Part shown: positions 1 through 8,743 of the stretch, piece by piece
Position numbering within the stretch: the first letter of the stretch is position 1
Layout: every line of letters begins with the position of its first letter
DNA from: Thalassobellus sp050294475
GTDB taxonomy: Bacteria; Bacteroidota; Bacteroidia; Flavobacteriales; Flavobacteriaceae
NCBI GenBank assembly: GCA_050294475.1
Contig: JBNKOE010000023.1
Span: 186,001-250,000 of the forward strand
Direction of reading: 5' to 3'
Length of the DNA: 64,000 bases
Translations under genes and position numbers: made by a program
The notes under the pieces: generated by a model
The model's database searches: none
The model's input: the letters and a program-made list of their open reading frames with translations, nothing else
Told to the model about the DNA's origin: nothing

Positions 1-924
1 AGGAATAAACATTAACACAAAATCGGGAGATTCTATGTCATATAAATCTTGATAATTTTTTCCCGAAAGCTGATCGATATGCTTTTTTATAGAATTAACG
101 TGGGCTTTTAAATGCACGCCTTTGTCGTCATCATCTGCATTTACTAAACGTTCGTAATCGGTTAATGATACTTTACTGTCAATAATCATTTTTTTACCAT
201 CTGGTAAATGTAAAACCACATCGGGTAATACGCGTGAACCATTTTCTAAAGTGAAACTTTGTTGCACAAAATACTCTCTATCTTTTTCTAACCCCGATTT
301 TTCTAAAACACGTTCTAAAACCAATTCACCCCAATTACCTTGCATTTTACTATCGCCTTTTAAAGCTCTCGTTAGGTTGGTAGCTTCCTTACTCATTTGC
401 TGATTTAAGTCTTTTAAACCTAGCAATTGTTCTTTTAAAGCCGAATGCATACTAATGCTCTCCTTTTGGGTTAAATCTACTTTTTCTTCAAAGGTTTTTA
501 TTTTTTCTTGTAGCGGATTTAAAATGTTTTTAATGTTTTCTTTATTCTGAAGTGTAAATTTTTCCGATTTTTCATCAAGTATTTTAGTTGCCAATAACTC
601 AAAATCTTTACGTAATTGCTCTTGGCGTTCTTCTATTTCGGCATCGCGTTTTAAACTTTGCTGTTGTAGGTTTTCGTATTCAGTGCTTTTTCTAGTTAAT
701 TCAGAATTTAAAAGTTCTTTTTCGCGACGAATATCTTCTCTATCATTTTCAATTTTCTCAACGTTTTGTTTTAGGTCGTTAATAGTTTGGTTTAATTGGT
801 TTTGGCGTTCTTCAAGTGTGCTTCGGTCACTTTTATTTTTTAGTTTAGTAATAGTCATGCCAATATAAGCGCCAATGCCACCAGAAACTAAAATTGCGAG
901 AATAAGAATAAGGTTGTCATTCAT
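1..924 (-). CDS. rmuC: DNA recombination protein RmuC, N-terminal part (runs off the left edge)
   Basis: The first 308 residues are in the window; the C-terminus lies beyond base 1. A membrane anchor (about residues 5-23) is followed by a long charged coiled coil (about 30-185) and then the start of the RmuC domain, with RALKGDSKMQGNWGE and the nuclease-like stretch LPDVVLHLPDGKKMIIDSK. RmuC proteins limit inversions and other rearrangements at short inverted repeats, which is notable in a region so rich in palindromes. The start ATG at 924 begins MNDNLILILAIL, and no upstream Met fits better. Family assignment is confident; the exact activity of bacterial RmuC is inferred from its PD-(D/E)xK-like fold. 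Confidence 0.9.
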   Translation of the reverse strand, partial: MNDNLILILAILVSGGIGAYIGMTITKLKNKSDRSTLEERQNQLNQTINDLKQNVEKIENDREDIRREKELLNSELTRKSTEYENLQQQSLKRDAEIEERQEQLRKDFELLATKILDEKSEKFTLQNKENIKNILNPLQEKIKTFEEKVDLTQKESISMHSALKEQLLGLKDLNQQMSKEATNLTRALKGDSKMQGNWGELVLERVLEKSGLEKDREYFVQQSFTLENGSRVLPDVVLHLPDGKKMIIDSKVSLTDYERLVNADDDDKGVHLKAHVNSIKKHIDQLSGKNYQDLYDIESPDFVLMFIP

Positions 925-942
925 TTAAAAAAGAAATTTACT

Positions 943-950
943 CAAATATA
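943..950 (-). promoter_or_regulatory. -7 box TATATTTG upstream of rmuC
   Basis: On the minus strand TATATTTG fits the Bacteroidota -7 consensus TAnnTTTG and lies 19 bases upstream of the rmuC ATG. No clear -33 TTG is seen at the usual distance. Confidence 0.45.
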
Positions 951-999
951 AATGTTTTGATATGAAGAATAAAGAGGGAAGCGCGAAGATTTGTAAAAT

Positions 1000-1794
1000 T
1001 TACTTCTTCACCCTAAAACTTCCTGTTTTTTCATCAAAAGCAATTAAGTCTTCAGGAAATAAGGTGTTGAATGTGCCTTTAGAAATTAAGTTGCAAGGAT
1101 TATCCATAACAACTTCATCTTTATTCATAACAATTAAAGTATCACATAATTGAATAGCTAAATCTATTTCGTGTGATGAAAACAAGATGGTTTTACCGGT
1201 TTCTTGGGCGAGTTCTTTTAATAGTTTTAATATGTATGCTTTATGATACATGTCTAGATGCGTGGTAGGTTCATCTAAAATAATTAAATCGGTATCCTGT
1301 GCTAAGGCTCTGGAAATTAAAGCTTTTTGTAACTGTCCATCACTAAGTTCAAAACATTTTTTATCTTTTAAATGTTGCACATGTGTTTGCTCCATAGCTT
1401 TATTTACTATTGCCATATCTTTACCAGATAAGTTGCCAACCCAGTTAGTATAAGGCATTCTTCCTAAAGCAACGAGTTCTAAAATAGATAAGTTTTTTGA
1501 AGCAATGGGTTCTGTTAAAACAAGGCTTAATACTTTGGCTAAGTCTAACGGATGTTGTTTAGAAACATCTTTGTCACTAATTAAAACACGACCTTTAATT
1601 GGGTTTTGAACATTGGTAAGTGTTCTTAAAAGAGTTGATTTTCCAATACCATTTGCACCAATTAAACCAACAAGTTCACCCTTTTTTAATGCAATATTTA
1701 TGTTTGAAGCAATAATACTTTTTTCTTTTTTAGAAATATAGCCAATAGATAAATCTTCGGTTTTTAAAATGATATGTTCGTTTTTGTTTGTCAT
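1000..1794 (-). CDS. btuD: ABC transporter ATP-binding protein, BtuD/FecE type
   Basis: ATPase of a type II importer for cobalamin or an iron chelate, acting on the cytoplasmic face of the BtuC-like permease. Walker A GANGIGKST is at residues 46-54. The signature is LSDGQ (not LSGGQ) and Walker B is LIILDEPTTHLD, followed by the switch histidine in LFSSHEID. Length 264 is normal. It is the last gene of btuF-btuC-btuD, starting 3 bases after the btuC stop. The family alone does not separate B12 from haem or siderophore uptake; the divergent cobalamin riboswitch and receptor favour B12. The symbol is therefore assigned by context. Confidence 0.8.
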   Translation of the reverse strand: MTNKNEHIILKTEDLSIGYISKKEKSIIASNINIALKKGELVGLIGANGIGKSTLLRTLTNVQNPIKGRVLISDKDVSKQHPLDLAKVLSLVLTEPIASKNLSILELVALGRMPYTNWVGNLSGKDMAIVNKAMEQTHVQHLKDKKCFELSDGQLQKALISRALAQDTDLIILDEPTTHLDMYHKAYILKLLKELAQETGKTILFSSHEIDLAIQLCDTLIVMNKDEVVMDNPCNLISKGTFNTLFPEDLIAFDEKTGSFRVKK

Positions 1795-1797
1795 TAT

Positions 1798-2829
1798 TTA
1801 AAACATCATTTTTCGTTTTCTTACCAATAACCAAATAACAACAGGTGCTCCAATTATTGATGTTATGGCGTTAATTGGTAATGTGTAATCGCTATTGGGA
1901 ACTTGAGAAATACTATCGCAAATAAGCATGATAATGGCTCCAAATAAAAAGGTAGCAGGTAATAATATTTTGTGGTTTGAGGTGTTAAAAACTTGACGTG
2001 TTAAGTGCGGAATAGCTAAACCGATAAATGCAATAGGACCAGCAAAAGCAGTAATAGTTCCTGCAAGTAAACTAGTTGCGATAATAATTGCTAACCGACT
2101 TCTTTTTATATTCAAACCTAAGCTTTTAGCATAATTTTGTCCTAAAAGTAACGTGTTTAATGATTTTACAGAAGTTATGCTAACTAAAATTCCTAAGGCA
2201 TAAATGATGAAAAATATTAATAATTCATTCCAAGATAAATTACCTAAACTTCCAAAACCCCAAAAAATGTATTGTTGTAATTGTTCGGCAGATCCAAAAT
2301 AAGAAAGTACACTAACAATGGCAGCTGTTATACTGGCAAACATCAATCCGATAATTAGAATAGCCATGGTGTCTCTTACTTTAATAGAAGTTAATAAAAC
2401 AGCTAATAAAACTAAAAAGCTACCTAAACTGGCTGCAATAACGACACTCCATTTAGAAAGTAGTAATGTTGTTAAAATACCACCGAATAATCCAGAGCCC
2501 AAAATTATTAAAGCTACGCCTAAACTAGCTCCAGAACTTATACCAAGAACAAAAGGACCTGCTAAAGGATTTCTAAAAAGAGTTTGCATTAATAGTCCAG
2601 AAATACCCAAACCAGAACCTACTAAAATAGCTGTAAATGCTTTTGGTAATCTGTAATTTATAATAATATGTTGCCAAGTGTCTTGTTGCAATGTGTTGCC
2701 AATAAGACTATTAAATACATCTTTTAATGGTATATGAACTGAGCCTAAACTAATATTTGTTAGAAAACAAATGATTAGTAAGAGGGTTAATATTAAAAAA
2801 GGAATTTTATATGTATTAGAGTCTTTCAA
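1798..2829 (-). CDS. btuC: FecCD/BtuC-type ABC transporter permease
   Basis: Inner-membrane permease of 343 residues with about ten hydrophobic helices. It carries the FecCD family stretches GSGLGISGLLMQTLFRNPLAGPFVLGIS near the N-terminus and FAGPIAFIGLAIPHLTR near the C-terminus. The start is a TTG directly after the btuF stop (TAATTG). No Met is available before the first helix, so the unusual start is accepted; tight coupling suggests translational coupling with btuF. It should carry the substrate delivered by the BtuF-like lipoprotein. B12 specificity is inferred from the neighbouring riboswitch and receptor. Confidence 0.8.
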   Translation of the reverse strand: MKDSNTYKIPFLILTLLLIICFLTNISLGSVHIPLKDVFNSLIGNTLQQDTWQHIIINYRLPKAFTAILVGSGLGISGLLMQTLFRNPLAGPFVLGISSGASLGVALIILGSGLFGGILTTLLLSKWSVVIAASLGSFLVLLAVLLTSIKVRDTMAILIIGLMFASITAAIVSVLSYFGSAEQLQQYIFWGFGSLGNLSWNELLIFFIIYALGILVSITSVKSLNTLLLGQNYAKSLGLNIKRSRLAIIIATSLLAGTITAFAGPIAFIGLAIPHLTRQVFNTSNHKILLPATFLFGAIIMLICDSISQVPNSDYTLPINAITSIIGAPVVIWLLVRKRKMMF

Positions 2830-3975
2830 TTATTCTAAACGTTTAAAAAAGTAAAGATCATAATTTTTTAAGAGTTCTGGGTGACAAATCTTGATAAGAT
2901 CTTTTAAAACTAAATCAGGTCTTGTTAAACCTAATTCATAATACAAAACACCACCAGATTTACCTGTAGTATTAGTAAATGAATAAATGTTTTTATTTTG
3001 AAAAGCTTTAAACATGGTATGATGTGTATTGCCGTTTTTTAGTGCTTCAAGACTTGAGTAGTTTGATGGACTTAACCAGATATCGGCATTTTTTGCTTTT
3101 GTATAAACGGTTTCAAAATTAAGCGATAAACTTCCTGTGCCTTTTGAGTCTTTCCACAAATAATTGGTTTGCGCATCTTTTAATATTTGAGCTTCTGTAC
3201 TTGTGCCATTGGGTAAACACCAAATATCTTTATGCATAGCACCACTTAAAATACTGGGGTTGGTTTTAGCATTTTTAACTATTTTTTTAGCTTCTAAGTA
3301 GTTTTTATCAATAGTGTTAAAAATGGAATCGGCTTCTTTTTCTTTGTTAAATAAAACACCAAAAAGTTTAATCCATTCGGCTTTTGCTAGAGGAGATTCT
3401 TCAACCCAATCGCCATTATAAATTACAGGAATACCAGATTTTTTTATAGTTTCAAAGGTTCTGTTGTTGCCATTAATACCAAAACCAATAACTACATCTG
3501 GTTGTAAAGCAAGTAAAACTTCGGTGTTTATGCCTTCATTTTTTCCTAATTCTCTTATGTCACCATTATCAATACGAGTTCTTGTTTTTTCAGAAGAAAT
3601 GTAATCTATTCCAGGAAATCCAACTAAAGTTTTTTCTTTATTTAAAAGCTCTAATGCAGGAATATGAGTGGTAGATGTGACGACTACTTTTTGAATAGGA
3701 TTGATAATAATAGCTTCATATTCATCTTGTATAAAACTTGTTTTAGCTGCATTTTCTTTGTTTATTATAATATATTTATAAACTTTTTCTGCTTTAGGCC
3801 AAGGTTTTTTAATTTCTAAAATTTTATAGTTTTCATACTCTATAACCGAAAAACCTTTAGCGTATTTAATATTTAGTTGCTTTCCTTTAATAGTTTCTAA
3901 AACGTTATTCGCAGGCTTATTTTTACAATTAAAGAGAACGATTGTTAAAACAAAAAAAAGAGATAGGTATTTCAT
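2830..3975 (-). CDS. btuF: Substrate-binding lipoprotein of the B12/iron-complex ABC transporter
   Basis: Periplasmic binding protein of the helical-backbone (BtuF/FhuD) class, tethered as a lipoprotein. From ATG 3975 it begins MKYLSLFFVLTIVLFNC, a signal peptide with lipobox Cys. An ORF extension upstream to 4068 adds 31 residues that would destroy this signal and is rejected. Family features include ALLALQPDVVIGFG-type text (EVLLALQPDVVIGFG) and IPVIYNGDWVEESPLAKAEWIKLFG. First gene of the btuFCD operon, divergent from the riboswitch-controlled receptor. Cobalamin as ligand is inferred from context; a haem or siderophore ligand remains possible. Confidence 0.75.
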   Translation of the reverse strand: MKYLSLFFVLTIVLFNCKNKPANNVLETIKGKQLNIKYAKGFSVIEYENYKILEIKKPWPKAEKVYKYIIINKENAAKTSFIQDEYEAIIINPIQKVVVTSTTHIPALELLNKEKTLVGFPGIDYISSEKTRTRIDNGDIRELGKNEGINTEVLLALQPDVVIGFGINGNNRTFETIKKSGIPVIYNGDWVEESPLAKAEWIKLFGVLFNKEKEADSIFNTIDKNYLEAKKIVKNAKTNPSILSGAMHKDIWCLPNGTSTEAQILKDAQTNYLWKDSKGTGSLSLNFETVYTKAKNADIWLSPSNYSSLEALKNGNTHHTMFKAFQNKNIYSFTNTTGKSGGVLYYELGLTRPDLVLKDLIKICHPELLKNYDLYFFKRLE

Positions 3976-3984
3976 AAGTAGTAT

Positions 3985-3998
3985 ATGACAATTGTCAT
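3985..3998. promoter_or_regulatory. Candidate operator, perfect 14-base palindrome
   Basis: ATGACAATTGTCAT is perfectly palindromic and ends 10 bases upstream of the btuF start codon, inside the divergent btuF / small-ORF intergenic region. No binding protein can be named. Confidence 0.35.
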
Positions 3999-4020
3999 TT
4001 TTAAACATTTTATAGCTTGT

Positions 4021-4028
4021 TACTTTTG
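4021..4028 (+). promoter_or_regulatory. -7 box TACTTTTG before the 35-residue ORF
   Basis: Matches TAnnTTTG and lies 15 bases before the ATG at 4044, consistent with a short leader on a nearby transcript. Confidence 0.45.
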
Positions 4029-4043
4029 GTAAAAATATTAACA

Positions 4044-4151
4044 ATGCGAGATGGTTCAAATTTAACAATATATATAGTAGGAGGCATAATAATCGCTCAT
4101 TTTTTAGTAGGATTTATTTATTTAATTTATAAAATGACTAAGAAAAAGTAA
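4044..4151 (+). CDS. Small single-span membrane protein (35 residues)
   Basis: ATG 4044 to TAA 4151. The product begins MRDGSNLTIYIV, has one continuous hydrophobic segment (about residues 8-28, GG-III-AHFLVGFIYLI) and ends in a basic KMTKKK tail, so an N-out, C-in topology is likely. It has its own TAnnTTTG box and lies upstream of the B12 riboswitch on the same strand. Family unknown to me. It may be a small accessory of the neighbouring transporter or an independent gene; its position between divergent B12 genes is the only functional hint. Confidence 0.5.
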   Translation: MRDGSNLTIYIVGGIIIAHFLVGFIYLIYKMTKKK

Positions 4152-4181
4152 GCTTTATGATACTATTTTAAAGTTAATATT

Positions 4182-4189
4182 TACATTTG
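4182..4189 (+). promoter_or_regulatory. -7 box TACATTTG of the riboswitch/btuB transcript
   Basis: Matches TAnnTTTG and ends 10 bases before the first paired bases of the riboswitch, the distance expected for a start site at the riboswitch 5' edge. Confidence 0.55.
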
Positions 4190-4198
4190 CATCGAAAT

Positions 4199-4376
4199 TT
4201 GGTTTTGTTCATTTCACGTGAATAAATTAAAAGGGAATCTGGTGAAACTCCAGAACTGTTCCCGCAACTGTAAGCTATAAAGCTTCGTGTTCAACTTCAA
4301 TGTCACTGAAGATTAATCTTTGGGAAGACCAACATGAAGACGCAAGTCAGGAGACCTGCCATTTTCAAAACAAATA
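4199..4376 (+). promoter_or_regulatory. Cobalamin (adenosylcobalamin) riboswitch
   Basis: Conserved core elements appear in order: GGGAATCTGGTG..., CCAGAACTG, the strongly conserved TTCCCGCAACTGTAAGC, TGTCACTGAAG, GGGAAGACC, and the B12 box AAGTCAGGAGACCTGCC at about 4344-4360. The closing helix P1 can form from GGTTTTG near 4201 and CAAAAC near 4366. About 65 bases follow before the receptor ATG, including TTTCGGGATAAAGG and a GC-rich CATGCGG segment that could act as the expression platform. It should switch off the TonB-dependent receptor when B12 is abundant. Confidence 0.96.
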
Positions 4377-4442
4377 AGTTAAACTTTCGGGATAAAGGTT
4401 TGCGTATGCTATCCATGCGGTTCTCGAGTATTATTTATTAAA

Positions 4443-6305
4443 ATGAACAAAAAAACAAATGTTTTTGGTATACTATGTTTTGGTATATCTATGATTGGAT
4501 TTGCACAACAGCAAGTCGATTCAACAAAAGTAGAACAACTAGATGAAGTTGTTATTACAGATTCTCGCTTTAAGCTAAAGCGTGAGAATTCAGGAAAATC
4601 TGTTATTAAAATATCAAGAGTTGATATTGAAAGAAACCAAGGTAGAACGGTGTCTGAATTAATTAATACACAATCAGGTATTGAAATTAATGGTAGTAGA
4701 AGTAATGCAGGGCAAAACTTAGGGATTTATGCTCGTGGAGGTCGTAGCCGTCAAGTTTTAGTTTTAATTGACGGTGTTCAAGTAAGTGATCCATCTCAAA
4801 TTAATATTGAGTATGATTTTAGACTTTTAACTTTAAATCAAATAGAGTCTATAGAAATAATTAAAGGGGCAGCAAGTACTTTGTATGGTAGTGGTGCTGC
4901 ATCTGCTGTTATTAATATTACAACTAAAAAGGCTGATGCTAAAAAAGTTAGTGCTGTTTTTTCTTCAAGTTTTGGAACAAATCAAACAGAATCAGATCAA
5001 AATTATAATATTGCAGATTTTAATAATAGTGTGGCATTAAGCGGGACTTTAAATAAGTTTAAATATCGTGCAGCATTTAATAACCAATTTTCTGATGGTC
5101 TTTCTGCAGTTATTAGCAATAATAATGAGAAAGATGTTTACAATAAATATGGTGTAGATGTTAATTTAGGTTATGAGTTTAGTAAAGCTTTTTCTTTAAA
5201 TGTATACGGGAATTATACAGATACAAAATCGGAAATAGATGGGTACGATTCTAATTTTGCTTTGGTTGATACTGATGATGAATTTAATAGCGAACAATCT
5301 CGAGTTGGTATTTCATCTAAATTTAAATACAGAAATGGTAGTATTAATTTAAATGCAGCTTATAGTGAATACGATAGAGTATCTATCTCTGCTTATCCGT
5401 CTACATTCAAATCAAAAAATTATGTGTTAGATGTCTATAATAAATATGTTTTTGATAAAATGTTTTATACCATTGTTGGCTTAAATGCTATTGAAAATAA
5501 GGCTGTATTTGCTAACAATGTAAGATTTAATATTATAGATCCGTATGCTAATTTTGTATATGTTTCAGATTTTGGATTAAATGTTAATGCTGGAGCTCGC
5601 TTGAATAATCATAATGATTACGGATCTCATTTTACATATAATTTAAACCCATCATTTATTCTTAAATCTGATGATGATAGTTATACAAAGATTTTTGGGT
5701 CTTTTAGTACATCATTTATAACACCTTCTTTATATCAATTATTTGGTGGTTTCGGTGCCAATCCAGATTTAGGACCAGAGGAGAATAGAACTATTGAAGC
5801 TGGGGCCGAATTTAAATTAAATAATAATTTTAGAGTTACAGGACTTTTCTTTAATAGAGAAGAAAAAAATACGGTATTATGGATTGATGGAGGTTACTTA
5901 AATGCAACAGATAAATTACATGCAAGAGGTGTAGAGGTTGAAGTTCGAGCAACACCTATAGAAAAGCTATCTGTTACAGCAAACTATACATTTACAGAGT
6001 ATAAAGAAAGTTTAGCACGAAGAATACCTAAGCATAAAGCTAATTTACAATTGGGTTACGATTTTTCTAAAACAACTTTCGCTTCGTTATCGTATCAATA
6101 TACACATGATAGATTCGAGAATAGTTTTGTACCGTTTTTAGATAGCTTTAGTTTATTTAATTTATATGTAAGTCACACAGCTTTGAAAAATAAGATTAAG
6201 TTTTTTGGAGGACTTGATAATATCTTAAATGAAGATTATGAAGATGTTCCAGGGTATACAACTAAAGGAAGAAATGTTAGATTAGGATTTCAATTGACTT
6301 TATAG
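4443..6305 (+). CDS. btuB: TonB-dependent outer-membrane receptor, BtuB-like
   Basis: Outer-membrane receptor of 620 residues. It has a signal peptide (about 1-21, ending GFAQ), a plug domain beginning LDEVVITDSRFKLKRENSGKSV with GIEINGSRSNAGQNLGIYARGGRSRQVLVLIDG, the plug motif SIEIIKGAASTLYGSGAASAVINITTK, a beta-barrel rich in alternating aromatic strands, and the terminal strand NVRLGFQLTL. It lies directly behind the cobalamin riboswitch, so B12 or a corrinoid is the expected cargo. It lacks the N-terminal CarboxypepD-like extension of SusC-type receptors. Compact size fits BtuB rather than a polysaccharide receptor. Confidence 0.9.
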   Translation: MNKKTNVFGILCFGISMIGFAQQQVDSTKVEQLDEVVITDSRFKLKRENSGKSVIKISRVDIERNQGRTVSELINTQSGIEINGSRSNAGQNLGIYARGGRSRQVLVLIDGVQVSDPSQINIEYDFRLLTLNQIESIEIIKGAASTLYGSGAASAVINITTKKADAKKVSAVFSSSFGTNQTESDQNYNIADFNNSVALSGTLNKFKYRAAFNNQFSDGLSAVISNNNEKDVYNKYGVDVNLGYEFSKAFSLNVYGNYTDTKSEIDGYDSNFALVDTDDEFNSEQSRVGISSKFKYRNGSINLNAAYSEYDRVSISAYPSTFKSKNYVLDVYNKYVFDKMFYTIVGLNAIENKAVFANNVRFNIIDPYANFVYVSDFGLNVNAGARLNNHNDYGSHFTYNLNPSFILKSDDDSYTKIFGSFSTSFITPSLYQLFGGFGANPDLGPEENRTIEAGAEFKLNNNFRVTGLFFNREEKNTVLWIDGGYLNATDKLHARGVEVEVRATPIEKLSVTANYTFTEYKESLARRIPKHKANLQLGYDFSKTTFASLSYQYTHDRFENSFVPFLDSFSLFNLYVSHTALKNKIKFFGGLDNILNEDYEDVPGYTTKGRNVRLGFQLTL

Positions 6306-6326
6306 TGAGAGAGTAAAGTCAATTTT

Positions 6327-6359
6327 AAAGCCACCATTCTTAAATTGGTGGCTTTTTTT
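6327..6359. terminator. Bidirectional intrinsic terminator between btuB and the DUF71 gene
   Basis: Ten-base stem AAAGCCACCA / TGGTGGCTTT around a 9-base loop, followed by a T run on the plus strand and preceded by A residues that serve the minus strand. It lies between two convergent genes. Confidence 0.85.
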
Positions 6360-7071
6360 ATGGAATTAAATCACAGTACCAAACACCATATTTGTCGCTT
6401 TCACAAATAGAATTGTCTGTATTAGGATTATCATATTCTCGATATACTTTTTCGCCTATAGAAAAGGTAATAGGATTTTTAAATATGGGACCATCAAAAC
6501 AAAAGGTATGAAACTCTCCATTTTCGCCGCAAGGATCAACACCTTCAGGTAAATTGTCAATGAAATTCTCATCAATAACAGTACCTACAAAATCTTCTCC
6601 AAAATATTTAGAATTAGCACATACTATAACGGTTTTAAAGCCTAAATCTAAAAACTCATTAAGCAATTCTTTTGTATCTCGTTTCCAAATAGGAAACACA
6701 GCTTTAAAACCTTTTTTAGCTAATTGATCTTCTCTGTAAGTTTTTAAATCTTCAAGAAAAATATCACCAAAAGCACTATGAGTAAAATCGTCTTTTTTTA
6801 ATCGAGATACTGTTTCTAGCATTTTTTGTTCATAGATTTCCATACTTGGCATTTCAGGTAATTCTATGAGGCTAGATTTAATATTTATGGCATCAGTTTG
6901 AGCAAGTAATAATTCTTTTCTCAATCCGTGCATAGATACGCGGTTGTAATGAGTATTTATGGTTGTGATTAACTCGTTAACCGAATATTTTTCGTCTTGT
7001 AATAAATGATATAAAGCTAAAGCGGAATCTTTTCCAGAACTCCAATTGAAGTAGGTTTTATGTTTTAACAT
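6358..7071 (-). CDS. DUF71/COG2102 ATP pyrophosphatase (Dph6-like), probable B12-salvage subgroup
   Basis: Member of the PP-loop ATP pyrophosphatase superfamily. The nucleotide-binding motif SSGKDS is at residues 11-16, and the family-typical EGVDPCGENGEFHTF is near the C-terminus; length 237. The archaeal/eukaryal relatives are diphthine-ammonia ligases, but bacteria have no diphthamide, so that name is misleading here. Published comparative genomics of DUF71 proposed a bacterial subgroup linked to B12 salvage. Its placement next to a riboswitch-regulated BtuB fits that proposal. The reaction, perhaps amidation of a corrinoid side chain, is inference. Confidence 0.8.
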   Translation of the reverse strand: MLKHKTYFNWSSGKDSALALYHLLQDEKYSVNELITTINTHYNRVSMHGLRKELLLAQTDAINIKSSLIELPEMPSMEIYEQKMLETVSRLKKDDFTHSAFGDIFLEDLKTYREDQLAKKGFKAVFPIWKRDTKELLNEFLDLGFKTVIVCANSKYFGEDFVGTVIDENFIDNLPEGVDPCGENGEFHTFCFDGPIFKNPITFSIGEKVYREYDNPNTDNSICESDKYGVWYCDLIP

Positions 7072-7096
7072 AGTTGAATATTGATAAATTGCTTTT

Positions 7097-8575
7097 TTAA
7101 TTTCTATTAAAAAAATTAGAGTCTATATACATTTCTTGCTCAAATTTCTTTGGTGAAGTTAGCCTTAAGCTTTTAGCTTTACTTTGTTTTTTTATGTTTG
7201 ATTTTTTAGATGTAATACCTCTTATATCATCAAGTGCCGCTTTTAAAACCACTTCATTCTCATCTCCAAACGGTAAAATATTATTCCAGTATTCATATTC
7301 TAATACTTCAATATCTGGTGTGAAACCTGATGTATAATTGCTTTCGCCGTTTTTATTAAATATTTGAAATACTATGGGTTGCATTGCATTTAAATGATTA
7401 GGGTTTGCAGATGCTCTGTCTTGAAAATCTGTGTTAGGAGAATCATATAAAGTTATAGAGCCTACATTTTTACCATACGTTGTGCTCCCTACTAGTTTTA
7501 CTTCATCCATATAGGGTTTTAGCCCATTAATAACCATTTCGCTAGCTGATGCTGTGCTACCAGATATTAAAACATATAAGTTATTAATTGTATTTAATCT
7601 GTTAATAGTTTCTGTGCCTAACTCATTGTTATTAGCATCATATACTCTTAATGTGTTTGAAAAAAAGTAAGAACCATTTTCATTAGTATGTTTTGAATTA
7701 AAATCTAAACTAGCAAATTCTTCTTCTCCAGCGTTGGCATAAATCATACTTGATAAATATGCTGATGTATTAACAGAACCACCACCGTTTAGCCTCAAGT
7801 CTAGAATTAATTCATCTATGTTTTCATTCTTAAAAAAAGAAAAAACATCATTTAATTCATCATTATAAGACGACCTGAATCCGTTATAAACTAAATATCC
7901 AACTTTTTTGCCGTTTATGTTGTCAAACACTTTTGTTAAATATACAGGGTTTTCATATATAACAGTTGATGTAATGGTTTTCTCTTCTATTGGGCTTAAT
8001 ACACCTCCGTTTTCAGAAGAAAACGATAATGTTATGGTTTCGCTTGTGTATAAATTAGTTATAAGTTGATTATAGTTTGAACTGTTTAATGATGTTCCGT
8101 TAACACCAGAAATAATATCTCCTCTTTTTATATTAGCATCACTAGCTGGAGAATTATCAGCAACATACCTTATAAATGCAATAACATCTCCAGAATTATT
8201 TATTTGCACACCTTGAAACGATATTCCAAAAGATTTTGAAATGCCCTGAAATTCTTGTTGCTGTATAATGTAATCATCTATAAACCAAGAAAATCTATCA
8301 GTAACACCGTAATTAAATCTTAAGCTATTAAAGAAATCTTCTGGATTATTGAATTGATTTAAAAAAGCATTGTATTCACTTGTGTTGTCATCTTTTGTGT
8401 CAGATAAATCAGGAACGTTGGGTTGCCAATTGTACCAAGAATTCATGCCTTTCCATATAAAATCATTTATCTCTGTATTAGACAAAGGTGTTGTATCATC
8501 ATTATTATCTTTAAAACAGCTTACAGTACAAATGGATAGTGCAAGTATAAGAATTAGGGCTTTTATATTTTTCAT
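7097..8575 (-). CDS. S41 family C-terminal-processing-type protease, lipoprotein
   Basis: 492 residues. Lipoprotein signal MKNIKALILILALSICTVSC, then an S41 N-terminal region, a PDZ domain (about 125-200, with FIRYVADNSPASDANIKRGDIISGVNG), then the peptidase core. ELILDLRLNGGGSV and the serine-containing SGSTASASEMVINGLKPY mark the Ser nucleophile; the Lys partner lies in STTYGKNVGS. Such lipoproteins act in the periplasm or at the cell surface on unfolded or C-terminally tagged proteins. A monocistronic gene is likely: the neighbours are spaced and unrelated. Confidence 0.88.
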   Translation of the reverse strand: MKNIKALILILALSICTVSCFKDNNDDTTPLSNTEINDFIWKGMNSWYNWQPNVPDLSDTKDDNTSEYNAFLNQFNNPEDFFNSLRFNYGVTDRFSWFIDDYIIQQQEFQGISKSFGISFQGVQINNSGDVIAFIRYVADNSPASDANIKRGDIISGVNGTSLNSSNYNQLITNLYTSETITLSFSSENGGVLSPIEEKTITSTVIYENPVYLTKVFDNINGKKVGYLVYNGFRSSYNDELNDVFSFFKNENIDELILDLRLNGGGSVNTSAYLSSMIYANAGEEEFASLDFNSKHTNENGSYFFSNTLRVYDANNNELGTETINRLNTINNLYVLISGSTASASEMVINGLKPYMDEVKLVGSTTYGKNVGSITLYDSPNTDFQDRASANPNHLNAMQPIVFQIFNKNGESNYTSGFTPDIEVLEYEYWNNILPFGDENEVVLKAALDDIRGITSKKSNIKKQSKAKSLRLTSPKKFEQEMYIDSNFFNRN

Positions 8576-8743
8576 TTAATGTATTTATATTACTAGTCTA
8601 TAAAACCCTAAATTTACTTACATTATTGTGTAATAAAAAAATAATTTGAACGAATTTAATTTTCATTGTAACAAAACAGAAAGCGTATCGTCGTAATATC
8701 AAACAGCCTTAATACAGTTGTTTTAAACTAAACCAAACCAAAA

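Noticed and set aside
3976..4068. N-terminal extension of BtuF
   Set aside because: It would place 31 residues before the lipoprotein signal and run through the palindrome and the divergent promoter.
4199..4376. Second cobalamin riboswitch for btuFCD
   Set aside because: Only one B12 box was found; the minus-strand leader of btuF is too short to hold one.
6358..7071. Diphthine-ammonia ligase (Dph6) as the function
   Set aside because: Bacteria lack diphthamide; a name by homology only. The B12 context gives a better hypothesis.
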